The notes under the pieces: model-generated
What the model was told of the DNA's origin: nothing
The model's database searches: none
The model's input: the letters and a program-made list of their open reading frames with translations, nothing else
NCBI GenBank assembly: GCA_036583965.1
Contig: JAZBQD010000027.1
Span: forward strand, 3,180,687 to 3,244,686
DNA: 64,000 bases
Source: Prunella strophiata
Lineage: Eukaryota > Chordata > Aves > Passeriformes > Prunellidae
Reading direction: 5' to 3'
Made by a program: the position numbers and the translations under genes
In this document: piece after piece, positions 46,916 to 57,990 of the stretch
How positions within the stretch are numbered: the first letter of the stretch is position 1
Layout of the letters: each line of letters opens with the position of its first letter

Positions 46916-49900
46916 CCAGAAAAACTGAAGAGTCCAAAGTAAAATCCCATTCTCTTTGGTTTGGTCAAGTGCAGACCTTTACAGCCAAGCCAGTGCACTC
47001 AGTGCTGCCTCTGTTCACACCTCTCAAACTTGGAGGGTATTTCTTGGTCACCTGCAGTCCAAGGTGCCCTCTGAGAGCAAACCCTCAACAATATGTGGAA
47101 AAATATTTCATCCACATTGGATATTCCTAGCTGTTAGCTGAAGTAGTCCTGCTGCTCCATATTTCTGCATCAAAATACTCTCCAAATGTCAAAATAAATG
47201 GGTGGAGGTGCAAATAAATCCTTCTCCTCCCCTTGTTCAAAGCCTGTCCAGCTTTCCCAGCCACTTAAGCACTGCCCTGTTTGCTCTGTTTCCACCACAC
47301 TGCTTCATTTTCCCGTGGCATCCCTCTGCTCCATGCTGTGAGTGCCACACAGCTGACCCCAGACACTTCTGCACATGCAGAGTGCTGCATAATAACACAA
47401 GAAGGCTCCACATTTCTGAAAGGAGATGGATTTTTTAGTAGGAGCACTGGTTAGCACTGAGCTGGGACTGCAGCCGGCGCTCCAGCCATTCTCATTCAGG
47501 CTGAATCCTTGGGTGTCTTCACTCCCACAACCCCTGCTCCTCCCTTCAAATTGTAGACAGGCTGTTAGCAGCAGTTGTCTGCCTGCTACAGAGACCAAAT
47601 GGAAAGGCTCCCCTTTCTCAGGATCACCACCTATAACAAGTTTCTCAGCTTCGAATTTCTTCCCTGTTTTTTATTTGACTGCACTTGAGTGAATTGCTCT
47701 TCACTCCTTCCCAGGTTCTGTGACTTCTCCCTGAATGTCCTCCTATATTCTCCCTTTTTTTTACCACTCTCTTCCCTTTCCTATGGACACTTACACTTGT
47801 AGACTTTTTCCCAGTCCCAGTTATTATCATCTGCCTATTTCCTACTTTGCCTGGCTTTCATCCTACAAGATTCTGATCCCCTAGGGATCAAGAACATTGC
47901 CCTTCTCTCAGTTCCTGCCCAATTCAGATATACCTATGTATATACACATACATACCTATATGCATATTTTTATATGTATTCCCTAGACTAGAGATTGTAT
48001 GCAAACTGTGTATGCTTCAATCAATAAATAAACTATTTTAATAATATTTTTATATTTCTGACTCTTCAAAGTCAGCAGCATAACCATCTCTTGTTTTAAA
48101 GATGCTTGCAACTCTTTTTCTGGCTAATATAAATAATGTAAATAATTAATGTATTTAGTAACAATAAATATTCATATTTCATTTGAACCAGACAGTGGTC
48201 GTCTAGATTAAATTGAACTGCCTTGGATTCAACAGCTGGCAATCACCCATGCCAAATAAGGGATTTTAGTCATTCTTTATTTAGAATATAGAACTACCAG
48301 AAATGGGAGGTGACGTGGAGAGGAAATGGACTCTCTTACCCAAACATACAACACATCTGTCTATTGACTGTACTTTCTTCAGACTTGGCTATAAGCAAAT
48401 ATATTTATTCTGGAACAGACTAAATAGGGTGCTGGAAGGAAGAATACAGTTTGCATACTTTATGAGCATAGATAGCTGTGTCAGGGTCTCTTACTGCTTT
48501 TGGAGGTCAGTTCTTAGTGAATTGTATTCCTTTTGCCAGAGGAAGCTTAGTAATTTGGGGAACTGTTTGAAAAAAGTCAAACAAAACAGTAAAAAAATAT
48601 TAATTAAATAGAAATCTGCTCCCCAAAGTAACAATGACCTTTTCCTTATATTATTGAACTGGTAAGGCTACATTTTCATTTGTCCAAAATTTTCATAATT
48701 ATACATAAACAGGAGTTTTATGTGCATGGAGGAAGGGGTGAATTTTAGCTATGGGAGAGACCTAGGGATTCTAGGTTTTGAAATTCAGGAAAATTATGTT
48801 TTCCTTCCTTTCTGTTCCAATTAATTGTGCAAATACAGGGCCAGTGGTGGGGGGGAAAGTGGGCCATTGTGGGGGAAAAGGGTTCATGGATTTTTTTGTG
48901 TTTCCTTGGTGTTTGTCCACCTTCCAAAATCCGTAAAGAAGGCTACTGGACAGAAGGGCTGGAAGCTGATGTACATTTTCTTGCTCAGGAAGTTGGAGTG
49001 CACATGGCTGGAACTGTTCTGAGCACTCTTATGTAAACCATAAAAATTCAAGAGTCAGAAGCAAACTGTGCTTCCTGACCAGGTGAGGTAGGATCACCAA
49101 TCTTTAATAAATGTCAGGTAAGGAGCTCCGCAGAACAGGATAGAGAGATTTCTCCAAACAATTGCTCAAATTCTGTATATGTCTTCATGAGGAAAATAAT
49201 GTAATTTTCAAGCTAGTCCGAGCTAAACCATGTTAAATTCCTGCTGAAGACAAAGCAGTTGTATTTCACATGCATTATTTGTTTGGGGTTAATAATGGGC
49301 TTATACCTGGCAGTTAGCTAGGTATATGTATGGAATCTATACGTACCCTATTATTGTTCTGATTCAGGGGTTAAATATACACTGTGTGTCTTTCTGTTCA
49401 CAGTAGGCTGTTCTGGACTGGGCCTTTAAAGTATGAATGTAATTTCAAAGATCAGTGATTTGGGGAGTCAAATTATTTTGTGAGTTTTTTCTGATTTCCA
49501 AAAGAACTGGAGATGAGGTTAATGGGATGCTTGGGGTCAGAATTCAGGGGGGAATGAAGTGGGAAGAGCTCTGGGTCAGTGGGTTCCCTGAGAGGATTCC
49601 CCAGTTTGCTGCCAGCAGACTTATAAGTCCCAGAGATAATAATAAACCCTTTGTGTTGTTATTTTTGCTTGTTTCTGTATTCTTTCCAGCATTCAGCAGG
49701 ATTTAGGGCAAATAGGATGTGCCAGTAATGGGAAGCAAACACTGAGATGGCCAATGGAAATATTCTTCTTATGCATGCTCTCCATAAAACATGTGCAGGT
49801 GGGCCGTCTGGAATCACAGCCATGACTCTGCCTGGTGTTATTTCCTCATTTGTTGTTTTCTCCATCTGCTCGTTTATTTTCCTGGTTATGGTCTTCTTCT

Positions 49901-50779
49901 CTCTATCTCCATTTCCCCCTGCTCATTTGTATAAGTAGGAATATCCTTCCCTCCAGCAACTGTGTAACGTGCTTTCCCTTTTATGTATATATTTGGCTTG
50001 CAAATAGGTAGCTTAAAAAGCTGAGACAAGACAGAGAAACCAGTGATCAAATTCCAGCAGAATCCTCATGTGTTTAGACTATATTCCTGCAGGTTTTTTT
50101 CCAAATAAATATTTTTGGCCATGGCGCATCACAATCTAAATACAGAGTGATGAAGTTTTACTCAGGACAGGTTATGTGGGAGATGAGACTGAAGCAGGGA
50201 ACACAATGCACAGTAAATGCAGGCTCTGTCACCACCTCACTTGGGCACAGCAAGGATGGGAACCCCTGGGTTTGCTGAGCAAACAAAGGTGCTTTGCAAA
50301 ATGTCTGTATTCCTCTTGGCTGCCCAAAAGGAGGGGTGGCTTTTTTTTGTGATGGCTGCCAGTTGTGTGGTGCTTTGCCAAGGAGAACTGCAAAGAAATG
50401 AAAATCTAACCTATCATTCTTTCCTGGGTTGTGAAGATATTGGTTCTGACCTCTTGGATGGCATAAATCATGAGGAAATTAATGGATTAATTAAAGGAAC
50501 ACACGGAGGGGGGGCAGCCTCTTTTCTGTCAGATGGTGGTGAGGGCTACTGTACTCTCAGCTCCCTGCTAAATCTGCCCTTTCACAAAAGCCTGTGAGTG
50601 TGATATTATAATGTGTTATTGTGATTTTCAGCTACCCTTTCTGCCTAGAAGTGAATTTTGAGCTGCAGCACTGGGGAGCTGCTGGAGTCTGGTGGGTAAT
50701 GGTTACTGGTGGTGTGTGATGAACTGTTTTCTCCACTAAAACTTACAGGTTTTGACAATTATTTCAGGATTTCCCCTCT
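46916..50779. other. Unique non-coding DNA
   Basis: The GC-richer part 46,950-47,700 holds several frames of 60-97 codons on both strands with no recognised domain. A TATA/CATA simple tract is at 47,932-47,985. The frame 50,217-50,597 (126 codons, +) is unassigned. Near 49,560-49,700 there is an AATAAA signal within a stretch of unclear origin. Confidence 0.5.
47932..47985. repeat. TATA/CATA-rich simple tract
   Basis: Degenerate TATGTATA, CATACATA and CTATATG units. A decayed dinucleotide-type microsatellite. Confidence 0.75.
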
Positions 50780-50789
50780 AGAAAAGGAT

Positions 50790-51010
50790 TCTGAGCTTTT
50801 ACACAGACTCACTGTCTGACCTCTGGCCACCTCAGTCACCTTTCTACACCTCTCTCTCATCTGTCCCATCTGTTTGGACTTTAAGCTCTTGAGAGCAGCC
50901 ATTGTCTCTTCAAGTGTATTTATTTTGTACAGTACCTAGCGCTGCAGGGCTCCTGCTCGGTTGGAACCACTGGGTGTGACTGCAATGTAAATACTGAGTA
51001 ATAATAATAG
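50790..51010 (+). repeat. Ancient MIR-like amniote SINE with preserved 3' tail
   Basis: The 5' part has the MIR phrase 'actcactgtctgacctctgg' and a CORE-like 'ctctctctcatctgtcccat'. The tail reads 'gactttaagctcttgagagc', 'agccattgtctcttcaagtg', 'tgtacagtacctagcgctgc', 'agggctcctgctcggttgga' and ends in 'gtaaatactgagtaataata'. This follows the known amniote tail 'gtaagctctttggggcagggaccgtctctta...tgtacagcgcctagcacaatggggccctgatctcggttggggc...aataataat'. The element is old, in sense orientation, and close to full length. Confidence 0.75.
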
Positions 51011-52447
51011 CATATGTGGGGGTGTAGAAACAGGGAGAGAGAGAAAAATATTTTCCCCATTCTTGTCTGCTTTTTGTTGTTGTTCTATTTCCTATTCACA
51101 GAAAGCATACAATACTGATTAATGAAAAATTTCTGGCTCCAGTTCAGTATCTGGCTTCAGTACATTTGCTATTTGATATCTGAGATATGTACAACATGTT
51201 CACAGTGAATTCTCCAACTGAAAACAGTAGAGTTCAAACCAAGTCAATTAATTCACAGAGTGAATGGATTCAAGCCCAGATTCTCGTGCCTTGTGGAGGC
51301 CTCTTTGAGTCTCCTGCCAAAAGATATCTGTTTATAAATGCAGTAAACGTAACTATTTGATACTTATAGCTCTTACAGCCTTATGTGATTTTTTTTTCCT
51401 TGTTATGGCTGATCTCTGATAATTGAGTTACATTTTGCAGACATTTCAGGCATTCTCTGTCTCTCTGTGCTTTCTTCCCCCCCAGGCGCTACGGCTCAGC
51501 CAGTGCTTTGGACGGTTTCACATTTCCTTTCTCTTTGTTGCCTTGGATATTCTGCTGAAGTAAGGCATAACAAAACTGTATCCAAAATCCATACGTACTT
51601 GTAGCCAGGCTCCCCCTGAACCTGCTTTGTGGCTCTTGCATGAGAAACTTTACCATTTCTGCAGAAGGAGAGGAGAGATAAAAACTTACAATGAAAATGA
51701 TTGTTGTGTTCTGCACTGATGGTCCAAGAACATTAATAACAGATCTTTGTTGAGCAGTATCTCTCATCCCTGACATTCATGCATTTAATCAAGTGATGTA
51801 TACAGTACAGTAGGAATTTTTGAAAAACATTAATCACTTTTGTGGAATATATCAGGTAACATTATAAAAACAAATCGAACAAAAGAAATATGGGGAACAT
51901 CTTTATCTATGTGAAAAATTGAAATAAAACAATGGACAGTGGAAATTTGGGCAGGACTATATAGACTAGCATTCCTTTTCTAAGAGGAAACATTCAGGAT
52001 TTCTTTCTTTTATTCCTTAAATATTGTTTTTGTCCTTTTTTTCTGCCTCCAAGTAAGAGTGCTTCAAAACTCCTTTTATTTGTGCTTTCTTTTCTTCATA
52101 CCTCTTGCCCATTTGTTAACCTGGCCATACAGCACATTCACCTGTTTTCTTTACACCCACTGTTTTCTGAAATTCTGCTTCTGAACTGTTTCTGAACATA
52201 CATCTCAGAATATGGATGTGTTTTCCTGGATATTTTAGTATAACTGAAATTCTTTATGGACAGAAGTTAACTCCTAGCATATCCTTAATATTTCCCTCAT
52301 CCTATTTGTTATGATCATTGGCTGCACCACTCTTCCCTTGCAGCTCAGGTCTGCAACCTGCAATGGTCAGGTTTGATCCATTTCAGTCTCTGACCCAGAA
52401 AACAAGGAAATAATTCCATTCTCTCATCTACCTTATCATCAATTTGG
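51011..52447. other. Unique non-coding DNA with one exon-like stretch
   Basis: Apart from the splice-flanked stretch at 51,486-51,559 I see no features. The T/C-rich sequence 51,450-51,485 is a strong polypyrimidine tract. Confidence 0.5.
51486..51559 (+). other. Exon-like 74-bp stretch
   Basis: A long pyrimidine tract (TCTCTGTCTCTCTGTGC... eight C, AG) ends at 51,485. A good donor, GAA|GTAAGG, follows at 51,559/51,560. Between them three CpGs are kept (GCGCTACGG, GGACGG). Two frames are open through the stretch. The length is plausible for an internal exon, but I recognise neither peptide. It could be a non-coding exon or chance. Confidence 0.2.
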
Positions 52448-52822
52448 CCATAGAACCATAGATTCATTGAGTCCAACCACTAACCCAGCACTGTCCAGGC
52501 CATCACTAACCCTGTGTCTCCAAGCATGACAATTATATGACTTTTAAATCCCTCCAGGGAATGAGGACTCCACCACTGCTCTGTGCAGTCAGAGAGGGTT
52601 GGACAACCCTTTTGGTGAAGAAATTTTCTCTAATATCCAACCCAAACCTATCCTGGTAGGACTTGTGGCTGCTTCCTCTTGTCCTGTCACTTGCTCCCTG
52701 GGAGCAGAGTCCAATCCCCCCTGGCTGCACCCTCCTGTCAGGGAGTTTTGGAGAGTGAGGAAGTCTCCCCCTGGTTCTCCTTTTGTCCAGCCTAAAGAAC
52801 TCCAGCTCTCTCAGCTGGTCCA
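52448..52822 (-). repeat. Well-preserved CR1 LINE 3' copy (375 bp)
   Basis: The minus strand reads 'gctgagagagctggagttct', 'ttaggctggacaaaaggaga', 'ctctgctcccagggagcaag', 'gacaagaggaagcagccaca', 'gtttgggttggatattagag', 'aaaatttcttcaccaaaagg', 'gtgatggcctggacagtgct' and 'ggttggactcaatgaatcta', then TGGTTCTATGG. Most diagnostic blocks are intact, so this is one of the youngest repeats here. The frames of 93 and 110 codons over it are by-products. It faces the CR1 at 53,640 in opposite orientation. Confidence 0.96.
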
Positions 52823-53029
52823 AACAAATGACACCAGTGAAGATTATTTTTCTTTTGGTTCTCAAGTCACACCGCTATGATAAAAACAAAATAAAATCAA
52901 TCAGTGAAAGCGACCTGGAGGGGGAGGAGAGATTAATAATATCCATATTTTTAAAGCACATTAAAAATGTATATACCATTATACTACTCCCTTATTGCCC
53001 CAAGATCTGTGTGCCATTTCTATTCTGAA
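52823..53029. other. Unique AT-rich spacer
   Basis: About 200 bp without recognisable content. Confidence 0.5.
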
Positions 53030-53095
53030 TAGCAGGAGCTGTTTCTTTCTATGTATTTCTGCCACACCCAGCACAATAAAGTCCCCTTCTCCTAC
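53030..53095 (+). repeat. Tail fragment of an ancient MIR/L2-type amniote repeat
   Basis: 'gcaggagctgtttctttcta', 'tgtatttctgccacacccag' and 'cacaataaagtcccc' match the tail phrase 'gcagggactgtctctttctatgtgtttgtacagcacccagcacaatggggtcctg' block by block. Only the tail is left, about 65 bp. It is related to the tail of the element at 50,790. Confidence 0.55.
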
Positions 53096-53639
53096 ATTAC
53101 CACAGAAGTTGCTGAGAAGCAGCTGTAACACATGTGAACTTCCTAACACTGTGTTGGAAAATCAGAATGTTTAATTTAGCTGCCTAACAAGAGGTAACAT
53201 GAAGCTGGTACAATATCAAATGAATATATATTGTTCTCAATATTTTTAGACCAGGAATTAAAAGACAGTTTGTAGCTGCCAGAAGTTCTGGAATGGCCTC
53301 CCCAAAAGGATAGAGTTTCAAGAGCAACTTTAATGAATTAATGAATGAGACTGTAAAACAGAATAATGGCAATATTGAAACCACTGTTTCTGATCATGTC
53401 ATCTGGGTTGTTTTGGTTTGCTGATTCATTAATCACAAAAGAGTGGTGAAAAGAGATTTGAACAAGTTCTATTTTGTTTGTGTGGTGTTTAACTAATTCC
53501 ATGCTTTAGGGCTTCACTTCTCTGAAGTGATAGGATCTGGCTAGATACAAGAGGCACTATGTAGTAGTATGGCTGCAGGTAGAAGTGCTTTATCTAAAGA
53601 TGTTTTCCTGTTTCCCATGGTGCATCTTGGGCTGGAGTT

Positions 53640-54092
53640 GTCAAGAGAAGGGCAACAAAGCTGGTGAAGGGTTCAGAACGTAAATCCTATGAAGAGTGCC
53701 TGAGGGAGCTGGGGAGGCTCAGCCTGAAAAAAAGGAGGCTCAGGAAGGACCTTCTTGCTCTCTACAACATCCTGGCAGGAGGAGGCATTGGGTGGGATTA
53801 GGCTCTGCTCCCAGAGAACAAGGGGCAGGGTAAGGGGAAATAGGCTCAAGTTGTGCCAGGGTAGGTTTGGGTTGGACATTAGGAAAAATTTCTTCTTGAA
53901 AGAGTGGTTGAGCACTAGAACAGGCTCCTCATTGGAACCAGAGGAGTCACCATTCCTGGAAGTGTTGAAAAAAATGAGTGAAAGTGGCTCTTCATGGTAT
54001 GGTTTGGTGGGCATGGTGGCACTTGGTCAAAGTTGGACTTGATGACCTTGGAGGTATTTTCTAATCTTAATGATCCTATGATACTATGATTT
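53640..54092 (+). repeat. Well-preserved CR1 LINE 3' copy (450 bp)
   Basis: Sense CR1: 'agggcaacaaagctggtgaa', 'gggagctggggaggctcagc', 'ttgctctctacaacatcctg', 'ggctctgctcccagagaaca', 'ggctcaagttgtgccagggt', 'aggtttgggttggacattag', 'ttggtcaaagttggacttga', then TGATCCTATGATACTATGATT. It reaches further 5' than the other copies here. With 52,448-52,822 it forms an inverted pair about 820 bp apart. The 95-codon and 113-codon frames over it are CR1 noise. Confidence 0.96.
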
Positions 54093-57000
54093 TAATTTCT
54101 TGGATTGATTGGTGGGTTTAGCTTTATGTATTCATCTCCTGTAATCTAGAGAGCCTCCTATTCCCAGTCATGGCTGATAACTTTCCATTCTTCTGCAGCA
54201 AAAGACCTGAACTGACTTTTATTGAGATGCATTTTGTTCCACGTGAACTGGGTGACCTGCTGTCTGTTCTAGCTCCAGTAACTGTGCTGAGGTATCCACA
54301 GCTCCAAAGGCTTGGAAGCATTGAGGGATGAAGCCTTTCCCAGCAGGTCTCATTGCCATCTCCTGCTCCTGGCAGATGCTGCTCAATCATTGGGATCCCT
54401 GCACTGGGTGCTCAAACCTTCAGCAGGCAGTGACTTCTGTCAGCACTACCATGCTGAGCTGTTATTTGTGGTATATTTCGATAAGGAAAGATAGGAAATG
54501 TGTCAAAACTTAAATCATTTCACATTGTAAACTGTTGAACTGCTTTAATCCTACAATAGTTCTGCTTCTTTCGGTTTATTTAAGTTCAGTCACAGCTAGA
54601 AAATCAGTTCGTCGGTATTTTTGCAACTGCAAGTAAATCTTGCCAGCAGTAAAAAGAGAGGGAAAAGGTGAAGGGTTCAAACAGTAAAGCCTAGAAAATA
54701 ATGAAATGTCAGCATTACTGTGCTGGTAGATCCCTAGAAAACCAGCAAAAATTAAAACCAATAATGTTAAACAGCCAGGAACAGCAAATCTAAGAAGGCT
54801 TTTGGACTGTGGGGCAGTGCTCTGTCACAAGCAAATCCCAGGAGGGTGAAGGAAGACTTTTGTTAGAAAGTCAGAGAAGTCAAGAACAGTAATTTCTTCT
54901 GCTTCTGTCCTTGGAGCATTTATTCAAGTTATCATTCTATATCTGCTTCACCTTGTCTTGAGGAATTCTGAATTTTATCCCTGAGACAAAACATTATGTG
55001 CATCAATTTAAAAAAAGCATCTAACCAATTCTTCACTGCAATTACCCTGCATAATATGTACCTATATATAAATAGAATTTCACTCCAGCATCAGTTATGT
55101 GTAGTAGAAAGCACTCACATAGCAAGCTGTGGTTTCCCTCCTCCTGCATAGAAAAGCATCTGTTTCACATGGTTGGGGCATCCCATCCCATACTGTGGAC
55201 ACTGTCTAACTGAAAACACGTGAAACCAAATATCTGATCATCAACCTCTAAATGAAACAGATTTTCAGAAAACTTTTCAACAATTTCAAATAAACTAAGT
55301 GTGTTGACAGAAAAGTTCTGAGCAGGAAGAAGAAAGTCTAAATTAATGCATTTTAAGCTGTGAATTAATCATAGCTTCAGAAATGGCTTCTGTCGTGCTA
55401 CAGGTTTGATGTCTCCCTCCCTAAATTTTACTCATACCTTCTCTTTCTTTCATCCTGATGATTATAGCTTCCCTTGGGATGTCTGCTCCCAGACATGCAT
55501 ATCCAAACAACCACATTTATTCCAGTTTTACCCAGAGCTTCTCTTCCTTTCAGCCTAGAGTTCCAAAATGCTATTGCTGTAAAATATCTCCATAAAATGT
55601 CTCTGTCCAGCTGTGTTCTGGACAATTCACCTTCTTCTGCTCTCACTCATCCCTTTCCAACCTTTTACTTGATGCTTTTTTTGTCCATAATTTTATTTAA
55701 AATTTCTGTCTCTCCTCATTATGTATTAGTGGCTTTTATTGTGTTTATAGTCAGGTAGTTTAAATTTTGCTCTTCTTTCCTCTCTTCCATGTTTTTAGGT
55801 AGACGATGGTTCAGGAAAATATGCAGTGATGTAAAAAAGAAAAAGTGAACTGAAACCATCAAATAAAGCTAAGAGTGAGGCTGAGACCTATTTGCAGATG
55901 TTCAATAAAGTCAAAAAGAAGCTGATTTGAGGGGATAAATTATTCATAGCTAATTATTTGCTCTTCTTTAATGCTAAATATCCTACATTTCAGCCTCCTG
56001 CAGGCAACTCAAGGAGTGATTCCTGAGTTTTTTAACAGCAACAACCACATAGAGTTTTTGAAGTGCTTTTGGTCCCTCCGGGTTGACAGGTGCTACATAA
56101 AAAGCAGACAGGATATTGTTATTAAGAGTCTTGAGAGTCTGAAGCATGAAGTCCTGTAGAACAAGCTGAGATTGTATCTTCAAAACACACATCTTACAGC
56201 TTCAACATGCTCGTAGGCTCTGGGCAGTTCTTACGGCACAGGCTGGGGCAAAGAGCAGAGAATGTTGCTCTGCTCCAGGGACTGGGTGACTCCAGGTCAG
56301 GGCTGAATTGTGGCTCACCCTCTGCATCCATGGGGAAGTGAGGAGAATGGAGCATTTGCCTGCACTGCACCAAGAGCTGCTGGTTCCCCTGTGCACGTGC
56401 AGAGTGTGCTGTTTGCCCAAAGGGCAGTAAGTAGAATCAGGTTTCTGGTCATTCTCCTTGCTATTCTCCTGCCCTAGAGTAGATAAATTTTGGGCACAAA
56501 GTCCTATCTAAGATTCAGATTTTTCTCCTGAACACACAGTTCAAGTCTCAGGCTGACCACACATGGTCCTTTTGGCTATGGATACTCTGCACTCTGCCCT
56601 GTTTTATTCCAGGAACATGGTACCTCCTTGTTAGCCTGTAGCTGAGATTACTGCAAATCTGTAATATAGTTACCAATCACTGCACGAGCTGTACATATGT
56701 AATGTAATTTCTCAATCCATTATAGGTGTAAATCCAATGTAAATATAACAGTTGAAAAAGTCCTGCTTTCCTTTCCTTTTTTTCCTTTTTGGATTTTTCA
56801 GTTTTTTTCTTTCCCCCAAACTGGAGAACGCAGTGTTATTTAAATGAATTCCGACAGCCCAAGTGAGTCCTTTGACAACCCAAGCCCTTCGGTAGTCGGC
56901 TGTGACTGGCACACAGCCACCCACTGCTGCACTTGCCCATAATGAAATCCATTCAAACATATCAGCTCCTGGAAAATGATGTGCCTCCATCTAAGATTAC

Positions 57001-57299
57001 CATGAAGGAACCTACAAAACAAGCAGCTACAAAGCAAGGACTATTTATATGCATCTTTTTATTTGCATTGTAAAAGGCTCTTCCAACACATAAGGAGTTC
57101 CAAGTTGTCTGTGATATGTTTCAGGCTGCTGGAGTGCACTGTACATTTTGTGTATGTATTTATATGTAGATTTATTTATAAGTATTGTTAGAAGGATATT
57201 AGCTCAGCAACTACAGAGTCATATCAGGCTATGAGAGGAAGTCAGTGTGTTTATACAGACACTGAGTAGTATGTTAAGGGCTTGTTTTTTGGAAATAAA
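54093..57299. other. Unique non-coding DNA
   Basis: No frame exceeds 94 codons. I find no repeat families. AT-rich with a few GC-richer islands (about 54,300-54,420 and 56,220-56,420). Confidence 0.55.
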
Positions 57300-57990
57300 A
57301 GCTTAATTTCATTATCATAATGATGATAACATACAGCTTTGAATGGTATTAGTTCCTGTTTACACTACTCGTGGTGTTGGTCTAAGCTGCATTTGCCATC
57401 GAGACATAATTACTATTTTATTATTATTTTTTTCACAGTTAAGTGGAGCATTTTAGCACAGCTGAATTGCTGTGAGCCTTGGTGGAACAAATCTATTAGT
57501 GGTATGGCTTGAAACAATACACAAAAGAGCCCTGTGTGTGGTCTGCTCTACATGCTTTTCACTTCCTTATGTTAAACAATAAATCTCTGAGTCAGCTAGA
57601 ACTCGGAGACTAACATCCAACGAGAGCCGCATTTTATCTTTTATTCATTGGCAGGAACATAGCTGTAGGAGGTATTCAAATCACACTTTTATTTAAACAA
57701 ACACAGCTGGATCACAGCCTCTTAATATAGCAATTCTCTAATGAAAAATAACAACATAGTATTTATCTCTTTTCTTTTGTGCAGCTCTCAATTTGCTAAA
57801 ATTAGGCAGACTTCAATCCCATACAAAATTGGCATGTTTTCATGACCAGAGCTCATAGCAACTAACTGCAAAATTATAATGGGAATGTAATTATAGTAGG
57901 GCATGTGAAATACACATCCTTTTGCTGCTGTAAGCTATATGGGGTTATACAATTATGCTGTAATAATATCATTTATCTTAAAGAAGTCAG
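57300..57990. promoter_or_regulatory. Candidate conserved enhancer block
   Basis: The stretch combines retained CpGs (ctcgtgg, atcgag, actcgg, aacgag, gccgc) with dense homeobox-type TAATTA/ATTA sites. It has a palindrome TCATTAT-C-ATAATGA at 57,309-57,323, a MARE/AP-1 type TGAGTCAGC at 57,588-57,596, GATAATT/CTTATCT-type GATA sites and CAGCTG near 57,459. No frame is open. The resemblance to vertebrate developmental enhancers is strong by eye, but without alignment it stays an inference. Confidence 0.4.

Noticed and set aside
49500..49710. Possible LTR with AATAAA
   Set aside because: No TG...CA ends, no target duplication and no matching second LTR seen.
50217..50597. 126-codon + frame with a hydrophobic segment followed by an acidic/Gly-rich part
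   Set aside because: Looks superficially like a secreted protein, but has no family resemblance, no splice context and no signal-peptide position at the start.
52533..52880. Frames of 110 and 93 codons
   Set aside because: They lie over the CR1 3' end, which is untranslated in the LINE.
53673..54042. Frames of 113 and 95 codons
   Set aside because: They lie over the sense CR1 copy and are not the CR1 reverse transcriptase.
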